This document shows, piece by piece, positions 57,901 to 64,000 of a stretch of 64,000 bases of DNA. Made by a program: the position numbers and the translations under genes. Under the pieces are notes generated by a model. It made no database searches. It saw only the letters and a program-made list of their open reading frames with translations, and was not told the DNA's origin. This DNA comes from Kitasatospora sp. NBC_01287 (GTDB lineage Bacteria; Actinomycetota; Actinomycetes; Streptomycetales; Streptomycetaceae). How positions within the stretch are numbered: the stretch's first letter is position 1; each line of letters begins with the position of its first letter. The stretch spans positions 7,476,001 through 7,540,000 of the forward strand of contig NZ_JAPEPB010000001.1 in assembly GCF_026340565.1 (NCBI RefSeq). Direction: 5' to 3'.

Positions 57901-59190
57901 TCAGGCTGCCGGCCCGCTCTCCGGCCCGCTCCCCGGCCCGCTCTGCAGCCCGCTCTCCAGGGCCAGCAGTTCGTCGACCCGCTGGCGGCGGCGGATCAGC
58001 CGGGTCTGCTCGCCGTCGACCAGGACCTCCGGGATCAGCGGGCGCGAGTTGTAGGTGGAGGACATGCTCGCGCCGTACGCCCCGGTGTCGTGGAAGACCA
58101 CCAGGTCGCCGATCTCCGTGCGCGGCAGCGGCACCGGCTCCACCTCGCCGCCCGCGAGTTGGGTGAAGACGTCGCCCGCCTCGCAGAGCGGGCCGGCCAG
58201 CACGGTGTCCAACTGCGGCTCCGGGCGGGCCGCGCCGTCGGGCGCGAGCACCGAGACGCGGTGGCTGCTGCCGTACATCGCCGGTCGCATCAGGTCGTTG
58301 AAGCCCGCGTCGACCAGCACGAAGTGGTTGCTGCCGACCGGCTTCTGCGCGCGCACCTCGCTGAGCAGCACCCCGGCGCCCGCCACCAGGAAGCGGCCCG
58401 GCTCGATCTCCAGCCGTACCGGGTGGCCGAGTTCGCGCACCAGCTCCTGCCGGGCGGCGTCCCAGATCCCGAAGTAGCGCTCGGTGTCGACCTCGGGGCC
58501 GCCGAGCTCGTAGGGCACCGAGAGGCCGCCGCCGGCCGAGATGGCCCGCAGATCGCGGCCCGCGAGCCGCACCTGCTTGACCATCGTCTCGCCGACCGCC
58601 TCCAGGTGGCTGTAGTCGACCCCCGAGCCGATGTGCATGTGCAGGCCGATCAGGTCCAGGCCGTAGCGGTCGACCAGCTCCAGGCTCTCGGCCAGGTGCT
58701 CGTGCCAGATGCCGTGCTTGCTGTGCTCGCCGCCGGTGTTGGTCTTGCGGCTGTGGCCGTGCCCGAAGCCGGGGTTGATCCGGATCCAGACCGGGTGCCC
58801 GGGGCTCGCGCCGCCCAACTGCTCCAGCATCTGCGGCGAGCCGGCGTTGACCGGCACCCGCAGCTCGACCACCCGGCGCAGCGCGGCGCGGTCCAGCAGG
58901 TCGGCGGTGTAGACGACCGGCTCGTTCGGCCCGTCGACCTGGTACCCGGCGGTCAGCGCCCGCTCCAGTTCGCCCAGCGAGACCGCGTCCACCAACACGC
59001 CCTCGGCCCGCATCAGGCGCAGGATATGGGTGTTCGAGCAGGCCTTCTGGGCGAAGCGGATCACGTCGAAGCCACGCAGCCGGGCGATCTGGGTGCGGAT
59101 GTGCGCGGCGTCGTAGACCCAGGACGGGGTGCCGTACTCCTCGGCGATCCGGGCCAGACGCGGCCCGGCGAGGGCGGGGGTGGTGGTCAC
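57901..59190 (-). CDS. lysA: Diaminopimelate decarboxylase family protein
   Basis: 429 residues from the GTG at 59190 (GAGGA upstream). Fold type III PLP enzyme: Lys in VIRFAQKACSN (about 48), GLHMHIGSG (about 190), ISAGGGLSVP, EPGRFLVA and CEAGDVF in the C-terminal beta domain. Diaminopimelate decarboxylase makes lysine from meso-DAP. The tail is a Gly/Ser/Pro repeat (QSGPGSGPESGP). Streptomycetes often carry more than one lysA-like gene, and some act on other amino acids, so the lysine role is probable but not proved. Confidence 0.82.
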   Translation of the reverse strand: MTTTPALAGPRLARIAEEYGTPSWVYDAAHIRTQIARLRGFDVIRFAQKACSNTHILRLMRAEGVLVDAVSLGELERALTAGYQVDGPNEPVVYTADLLDRAALRRVVELRVPVNAGSPQMLEQLGGASPGHPVWIRINPGFGHGHSRKTNTGGEHSKHGIWHEHLAESLELVDRYGLDLIGLHMHIGSGVDYSHLEAVGETMVKQVRLAGRDLRAISAGGGLSVPYELGGPEVDTERYFGIWDAARQELVRELGHPVRLEIEPGRFLVAGAGVLLSEVRAQKPVGSNHFVLVDAGFNDLMRPAMYGSSHRVSVLAPDGAARPEPQLDTVLAGPLCEAGDVFTQLAGGEVEPVPLPRTEIGDLVVFHDTGAYGASMSSTYNSRPLIPEVLVDGEQTRLIRRRQRVDELLALESGLQSGPGSGPESGPAA

Positions 59191-59650
59191 GGGGATGGTC
59201 CTCTTCGGCGGGAGGGTGGACGGGCGGCGGTGGATCGCGGGTGGTGCGGACAGTTCGGGGGTGCGGGAATTGTGCGGGAAAGGGCAGCGTGATTTCCGGG
59301 GCGTCCACGTTCCGGACGGCGGCCCGAATTCGGGCCACTGTACTGCCGGGGCGGGCACCGTGAAAAAGGCGGAAAGAAATTCCCGAGCCGGTCGCCGGGC
59401 ACCGTAAATAGGGTGGTCAGGCGCTGGTACCGGAGAAATATTTCAGTGTCCGACCGAGAGCACCCGTGACCGCGCCCCCGGTCGCGCCGGTCACGCAGTG
59501 CCGCGAGGACCTGACGGTCCGTCGACTGTGCTCGTCGGTCGGTGAGCGGGTGAGAGTGTGGTGAGCATGGCTGGTGGAACATCACCTATGCCCCGTTTCG
59601 TCACCTGCCGCTCCTTGCCGCGTTCCTGACATCGGCTTACCTTCTGGCGC
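59191..59650. other. 460-bp intergenic region between divergent lysA and GT2 genes
   Basis: No gene supported. The middle (about 59340-59460) has AT-richer patches such as AAATATTT and AAAAAGGC, suitable for promoters in both directions. No clear inverted repeat or RNA family recognised. Confidence 0.4.
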
Positions 59651-60706
59651 ATGCCCGCACCCCTCATCTCCATCGTCCTGCCCGCCTATGACCAGCAAGG
59701 ACAGCTCGCCGACTGCCTCGACTCGATCCTCGACCAGTCCTTCGGCGGCTTCGAGGTCATCGTCGTCGCCGACCCCTCGCCCGACTGCCCGGCCGAGGTG
59801 CCGCAGGCGGCGCGGGACGGGCGGGTGACGGTGCTGCGGCTGAGCGCGGCGGTGGGGGTCGGCAGCGCCCGCGACGCGGGGGCGGCGCGGGCCGAAGGGC
59901 GCTACCTGCTCTTCCTGGACAGCGACCACGTGCTGGCCCCCGGGGCGCTGCTGACCCTGGCGGAGCGGGTCGGCGGGGCGGCGGACCCGGACCTGGTGCT
60001 GTTCGGGCACAGCCGACTGCACGCGGGGCGGGTCTGGCCCGGGGCGGCGGCGGAGCTGCTCGCGAGGGCGGGGGCGGGGCGTGAGGTCTTCGCGCCGCTG
60101 GAGCATCCCGAGCTGTTCGAGGCGCCGGCCCAGGTCTGGGACCGGCTGATCGCCCGGCGGCTCTGGACCGGGGCCGGGCTCGCCTTCCCCGAGGGTGAGT
60201 ACGAGGAGGTCCCGGTGGCGCACGCGGCGCTGCTGGCGGCGCGGCGGGTCGTGGTGCTGGAGCAGGAGCTGGTGCGGATCCGGCGGCGGCACACCGTGCA
60301 CCCGACCGGTTCGCCGGGGAGCGGCACCTTCGACCTCTTCGACCAGTACGAGCGCAGCTTCGAGGCGCTCGCGGCGCGGGCGGACGCGGCGCCGCCGCAG
60401 GAGCGGGAGGCCTGGGACCAGGTGGCCCGGCACCTCTTCACCAGGATGGTCCGGCACTACCTGTTCGTCTTCGACCTCGCGGGCTGCGTCGGCAGACCGG
60501 CCCGGCCGCGCTTCTTCCACCGGGCCGCCGAGCACTACCAGCGCTATCTGCCGCCCGGCCACCGCCGCCCGGGCGGCCGGGAGGGGGTCAAGTTCTCGCT
60601 GCTGGCGGGCGGGGCCTACAGCGCCTTCGAGGTCGCCAAGCTCTCGCAGATCGCGCGTACGGCGGTGATCGGGCGGGGCGGCGCGAAGGCGCCGGCCGGC
60701 GGCTGA
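59651..60706 (+). CDS. Family 2 glycosyltransferase
   Basis: 351 residues. GT-A fold N-domain: ISIVLPAYDQQGQLADCLDSILDQSFGGFEVIVVADPS, metal-binding DSDH (about 94-97) after GRYLLFL. The second half has a basic region VRIRRRHTVHPTGS and a long helical part, as in teichoic-acid-type GT2 enzymes, without an obvious membrane helix. Acceptor unknown. Confidence 0.88.
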   Translation: MPAPLISIVLPAYDQQGQLADCLDSILDQSFGGFEVIVVADPSPDCPAEVPQAARDGRVTVLRLSAAVGVGSARDAGAARAEGRYLLFLDSDHVLAPGALLTLAERVGGAADPDLVLFGHSRLHAGRVWPGAAAELLARAGAGREVFAPLEHPELFEAPAQVWDRLIARRLWTGAGLAFPEGEYEEVPVAHAALLAARRVVVLEQELVRIRRRHTVHPTGSPGSGTFDLFDQYERSFEALAARADAAPPQEREAWDQVARHLFTRMVRHYLFVFDLAGCVGRPARPRFFHRAAEHYQRYLPPGHRRPGGREGVKFSLLAGGAYSAFEVAKLSQIARTAVIGRGGAKAPAGG

Positions 60707-60751
60707 GGGCCGGCTGACGACCGGCTGAGGGCCGGCTGAGGGCCGGCGTGG
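60699..60751. repeat. Degenerate 11-bp tandem repeat
   Basis: Four CCGGCTGAGGG-type units in a row just after the GT2 stop codon, overlapping its last codons. Confidence 0.75.
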
Positions 60752-60903
60752 CACGGGGCTCGCGCCGGTCCTGGCAGGCGGTCCGGCGCGGACCGGCGGG
60801 TCCATCGGGTGGGTCGAGCGCGGCGAGCGGCGCTTTCGGGGCTCGCGCTCGTTAGATTGGACAGAGTGGTGCGTACTGGCGGGCCGGAGAGCGGGTGAGC
60901 CTG

Positions 60904-61128
60904 ATGACGGAGTCGGGCGACGCCGAGGAGAGCCCCGTCGGGGCGGTCGGCTGGGTCACCGTGTCGATCCCGGCGGACGGGCCGGGCGAGGTGCTGGTCC
61001 CGGTGCGCGGGGGGAGCGAGGCGTTCGCGGCCTGGGCCGACGTGCCGATCGGGCGGAACACCCAGGTGATGGTGACGGATCGGATATCGGCCCGCTCGGT
61101 GCTGGTCGTCCCGTTCCCCCGTACGTAG
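60904..61128 (+). CDS. Small OB-fold (NfeD-like) protein paired with SPFH protein
   Basis: 74 residues from the ATG at 60904 (GTG 60895 is possible). The stretch GWVTVSIPADGPGEVLVPVRGGSEAFAAWADVPIGRNTQVMVTDRISARSVLVVPF has the strand pattern of the NfeD C-terminal OB fold. No membrane helix. Bacterial SPFH genes are commonly preceded by NfeD partners, and this lies 28 bp before one, so a complex is likely. Confidence 0.65.
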   Translation: MTESGDAEESPVGAVGWVTVSIPADGPGEVLVPVRGGSEAFAAWADVPIGRNTQVMVTDRISARSVLVVPFPRT

Positions 61129-61156
61129 ATCTGTCTGTCGGTCCCAGGAGGCCGCG

Positions 61157-62536
61157 ATGTTGTTCTGGCACGTACCCGCGCCCAACGAGGCCCTGCTGAT
61201 CTCCGGCTCCAAGCGCCTGGGACAGGACACCCAGTTCCGGATCGTCACCGGGCACGGCAGCTTCGTGCTGCCGATCAAGCAGAAGGCCCGGGTGCTCTCA
61301 CTGGCGCTGCGCGAGGCGGAGATCGCCGAGGACTGCGTGACCCAGCAGGGCATCCGGCTGACCGTGCGGGCGGTCACGGTCTTCAAGGTGGGCGACGACT
61401 TCGTCTCGATCGCCAACGCGGCCCGGCGGTTCCTGGCCGAGCAGCAGCGGATGGAGGAACTGGTCGGCCGGATCTTCGCCGGCCACCTGCGATCCATCAT
61501 CGGCGGTCTGACGGTGGAGCAGATCATCCGCGAGCGGGACCGGGTGGCCCAGGAGGTCAAGGCCGGCAGCCACAACGAGATGGAGAAGCTCGGCATCGTG
61601 GTCGACGCCCTGCAGATCCAGGAGATCGAGGACGCCACCGGCTACATCACCAACCTGGCCGCCCCGCACGCCGCCGCCGTCGCCAGCCGGGCCCGGATCG
61701 CCCAGGCCAAGGCCGACCAGGAGGCCTCCGAGCGGGAGCAGGAGGCGCTGGCGCTCAAGGCCGAGTACGAGCGGGACACCGCCATCAAGCGGGCCGGCTT
61801 CGTGGCCGAGACGGAGCAGGCCAACGCCCGCGCCGCCCAGTCCGGACCGCTCGCCCAGGCGAAGGCCTCGCAGGAGGTCATCGAGGAGCAGACCGCACTG
61901 GCCCGGCGGCAAGCGGAGCTGGCCGCGCAGCGTCTGGAGGCCGAGGTGCGCCGCCCCGCCGACGCCGAGGCCTACCGCCAGCGCGCCCTGTCCGAGGCAC
62001 GGAGGGACATGGCGAAGTTCGAGGCCGAGGGCGAGGCCTACCGCCGCACCACGCTCGCCACGGCCGAGGCCCAGGCGGTGCGGGTGCAGGCGGACGGCGA
62101 CGCCTACGCCGAGCGGACCACCGCCGAGGCGCAGGCAGCCGCCAACGCCGCCCGCGCCGAGTCGCTGCGCGGCGGCGCGCAGGAGCTGATCGCGGCGAAC
62201 CGGGTGGTGGAGAACCTGCCGGCCCTGGTGGACGCGGCGGCGCGCGGCATCTCCGGGTCGAACCTGACCATCCTGAACGGCAGCGAGGGGGTCAGCCAGG
62301 TCGCGGCGGGGATCGTCGGGCAGGGGCTGGCGATCCTCGACGTGCTCAAGCAGTCGACGACCCGGCAGCCCGAGGGCGGTGCCGATGGCAGTGTCGACGG
62401 CGGGCCGGTCGCTGAGCCGGGCCGTGGGCTGGTCGAGCGGCGCGGCAGCGCTGTCGACGGGGGCACTGACGGCGAGGTCGACGGCGAGGTCGACGGCGGC
62501 GCCGACGGTGGGGCCCCCGGCCGCCGCCCGTCCTGA
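61157..62536 (+). CDS. SPFH/Band-7 flotillin-like protein
   Basis: 459 residues, AGGAGG before the ATG. SPFH domain about 1-190 beginning FWHVPAPNEALLISGSKRLG, as in flotillins; a long Ala/Glu/Gln coiled coil about 190-345 (KADQEASEREQEAL...RAAAEAQAAANAARAESL-type); GGAQELIAANRVVENLPALVD region; and a C-terminal tail of GADGSVDG-like acidic/Gly repeats. No clear transmembrane helix at the N-terminus. Flotillin-like proteins scaffold membrane microdomains. Confidence 0.9.
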   Translation: MLFWHVPAPNEALLISGSKRLGQDTQFRIVTGHGSFVLPIKQKARVLSLALREAEIAEDCVTQQGIRLTVRAVTVFKVGDDFVSIANAARRFLAEQQRMEELVGRIFAGHLRSIIGGLTVEQIIRERDRVAQEVKAGSHNEMEKLGIVVDALQIQEIEDATGYITNLAAPHAAAVASRARIAQAKADQEASEREQEALALKAEYERDTAIKRAGFVAETEQANARAAQSGPLAQAKASQEVIEEQTALARRQAELAAQRLEAEVRRPADAEAYRQRALSEARRDMAKFEAEGEAYRRTTLATAEAQAVRVQADGDAYAERTTAEAQAAANAARAESLRGGAQELIAANRVVENLPALVDAAARGISGSNLTILNGSEGVSQVAAGIVGQGLAILDVLKQSTTRQPEGGADGSVDGGPVAEPGRGLVERRGSAVDGGTDGEVDGEVDGGADGGAPGRRPS

Positions 62537-62549
62537 GCGGCGGTCACCG

Positions 62550-64000
62550 ATGACCGGTCTGCGCGGCGATGACGGGGAGGTGGGCGAGCGCACCGGGCTC
62601 CCCGACGGCGGGGCGGCGGAGGTGCCCGGGGCCGCGCCGGCCGGCGGTTCGGGCGGCTCGGGTGGGTCGGGCGGCTCGCTCCGCCAGGACCTGGCCGGAC
62701 CGCTGCGCGGGCTGGTCGGCGGCCAGTGCCTGGGCCAGTTCGCCGACGGGCTGGCCCAGATCGCCTTCGCCCAGTTCGTCCTCTTCGACGTGGGGCGCGG
62801 CGCCACACCCGGCCGGATCGCCGTCGTGCTGGCGGTCACGCTGCTCCCGTTCAGCCTGCTCGGCCCGTTCGCCGGGGTGCTGCTCGACCGCTTCGACCGG
62901 CGGCGGGTGCTGGTCCTGGTCTCCGTGCTGCGCGCGCTGCTGGTGGTGGCCGGAGCGGTGATCGTCACGCAGCGGTGGACTGCGCCCGCGTACGTGGCGG
63001 TCCTGCTGCTGCTCTCCTCCTCCCGCCTGGTGCTGACCGCCAAGGGCGCCGCGCTGCCGCGCACGGTGGCCCGGGCGCGGCTGGTGCCCGCCAACGCGTT
63101 CTCCGCGCTGGCCGGCTCGGCGGCGGCCTTCCTCGGGGCGGTGGGCGGTTCGCAGTTCGTCGGCTGGTCGGCGGCGGCCGGGTTCCTGGCGGCCGGGGTG
63201 CTGTACGCCGGGGCGGCGGGCGTCTTCGCGCGCCTGCCCTACCTGGGCGGCAGCCCGGGAGAACTCGTGCTGCCAGGGGTGCGGCAGGTGGCCGCCGACC
63301 TCGGGGACGGGGTCCGGCTGGTCGCCCGCACCCAGGCGATCCGACGGCCGCTGCTCGCGGTCGCGGTGCACCGGCTGCTGCTCGGGGCCGGCTTCGTGGT
63401 GCTGGTGCTGGTCGCGGACTCGCAGTACCGGCTGAAGGCCTCCGGCTACGGCATCGCGCTGGCCGCCACCGGCCTGGCCACCTTCGCGGCCAGCGCCGCC
63501 GCCCCGGCGCTGGCCGCCCGCTACGGTCCCCGGGCGCTGCTCCCCGCGGCCTTCCTGCCGGCCGCCGCCGCGGCCTACGTCGGTGGCCTGGACCCCTCGC
63601 TCTGGGTGCTGGTGCCCTGCCTCGGGGTGGCCGCGTTCGCCTTCCAGGTGCTGAAGGTCTGCACCGACGCGCTGCTCGGCGGGGCGACCCCGGACCCGGC
63701 ACGCGGGCGGGTCTTCGCGATCTACGACATGGTCTACAACGTCGCGTTCGTGCTGGCCGGGCTGGTGCTGGTGCCCTGGTGGCACGTCGGCCACGAGCGG
63801 GCGCTGCTCTGGTGGGTGGCGGCCGGCTTCACGGCGGGGTGGGTGGTGCTGAGCGGGTGGCGGCCGTCCCGGTACCGGACGCGGCTACCCGGCCGCTACC
63901 GGGGCCGGGGCGCGGCGCTGCTGCTCGGGGCGCTGCCCGCGCTCGCGTTCCCGGCGCCCGCCTGGTGGTGGCTGGCCTGGTTCGCCCTGGTGCCGCTGAT
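62550..64000 (+). CDS. MFS transporter running off the window, with an apolipoprotein N-acyltransferase-like continuation
   Basis: Open from the ATG at 62550 to the end of the window without a stop; 484 residues seen. After a Gly/Ser-rich N-terminus (about 30-45) come about 12 hydrophobic helices with the MFS motif-A-like DRFDRRR (about 115). From about residue 450 the frame continues RGRGAALLLGALPALAFPAPAWWWLAWFALVPL, which closely resembles the N-terminal helix of apolipoprotein N-acyltransferase (Lnt). So this may be an MFS-Lnt fusion or simply MFS followed by a chance likeness; the rest lies outside the window. Starts 13 bp after the SPFH stop. Confidence 0.75.
   Translation, partial: MTGLRGDDGEVGERTGLPDGGAAEVPGAAPAGGSGGSGGSGGSLRQDLAGPLRGLVGGQCLGQFADGLAQIAFAQFVLFDVGRGATPGRIAVVLAVTLLPFSLLGPFAGVLLDRFDRRRVLVLVSVLRALLVVAGAVIVTQRWTAPAYVAVLLLLSSSRLVLTAKGAALPRTVARARLVPANAFSALAGSAAAFLGAVGGSQFVGWSAAAGFLAAGVLYAGAAGVFARLPYLGGSPGELVLPGVRQVAADLGDGVRLVARTQAIRRPLLAVAVHRLLLGAGFVVLVLVADSQYRLKASGYGIALAATGLATFAASAAAPALAARYGPRALLPAAFLPAAAAAYVGGLDPSLWVLVPCLGVAAFAFQVLKVCTDALLGGATPDPARGRVFAIYDMVYNVAFVLAGLVLVPWWHVGHERALLWWVAAGFTAGWVVLSGWRPSRYRTRLPGRYRGRGAALLLGALPALAFPAPAWWWLAWFALVPL

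Overview
The window is high-GC actinomycete chromosome, most likely Streptomyces or Kitasatospora. Pointers are the strong GC bias at third codon positions, frequent GTG starts, a mycothiol-dependent-type enzyme, DUF2510 and DUF1844 proteins, a class F sortase, an LCP protein, a DrrAB-type exporter and a P450/ferredoxin pair. No insertion sequence, phage integration module or CRISPR array was seen.

Layout. Bases 1-17000 hold a compact NRPS locus: a SIS-domain protein cut by the window edge, a stand-alone acyl/aryl-AMP ligase, a C-A-T module (code resembles Gly), a free carrier protein, a C-A-T-TE protein fused in one reading frame to a whole MFS exporter (code resembles Asp; thioesterase nucleophile is Cys), a third C-A-T module of unclear specificity, and on the opposite strand a free condensation-domain protein with a degenerate active-site motif. 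Together they suggest a small acyl-capped peptide whose release and export are carried by one polypeptide. Two DasR-box-like sequences lie upstream.

Bases 17000-24500 are mostly single genes: 5'-3' exonuclease, PhzF-like isomerase, CDF metal exporter, DUF2510 membrane protein, PLP barrel enzyme, SseB-like and DUF1844 proteins. Bases 24590-32800 are core translation: a structured leader with an intrinsic terminator, infC with an ATC start, rpmI, rplT, an SpoU-type RNA methyltransferase, a PAS histidine kinase, pheS and pheT.

Bases 32880-34015 are the most unusual part. A probably leaderless gene for an unrecognised 243-residue protein is followed after 25 bp by a tandem run of tRNA-like elements that lack a normal anticodon arm (one clean 96-nt element with encoded CCA, two less regular ones), closed by a strong terminator.

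Bases 34000-51900 are accessory and physiological genes: metallo-beta-lactamase fold hydrolase, mycothiol-dependent-type enzyme, GH25 lysozyme, 3-hydroxybutyryl-CoA dehydrogenase, SDR, a four-gene minus-strand operon (SnoaL-like, flavin monooxygenase, MFS, cupin) divergent from an alpha/beta hydrolase across an operator-rich gap, polysaccharide deacetylase lipoprotein, GH13 glucosidase, sortase F with its probable substrate, S15 peptidase, ferredoxin and P450. Bases 52100-64000 carry a DrrAB-type ABC exporter, metG, an LCP cell-wall ligase, a lysA-type decarboxylase, a GT2 glycosyltransferase, an OB-fold/SPFH (flotillin-like) pair, and an MFS gene running off the window whose last visible residues look like the start of apolipoprotein N-acyltransferase. 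Short tandem repeats of 5-9 bp units sit in several intergenic gaps.
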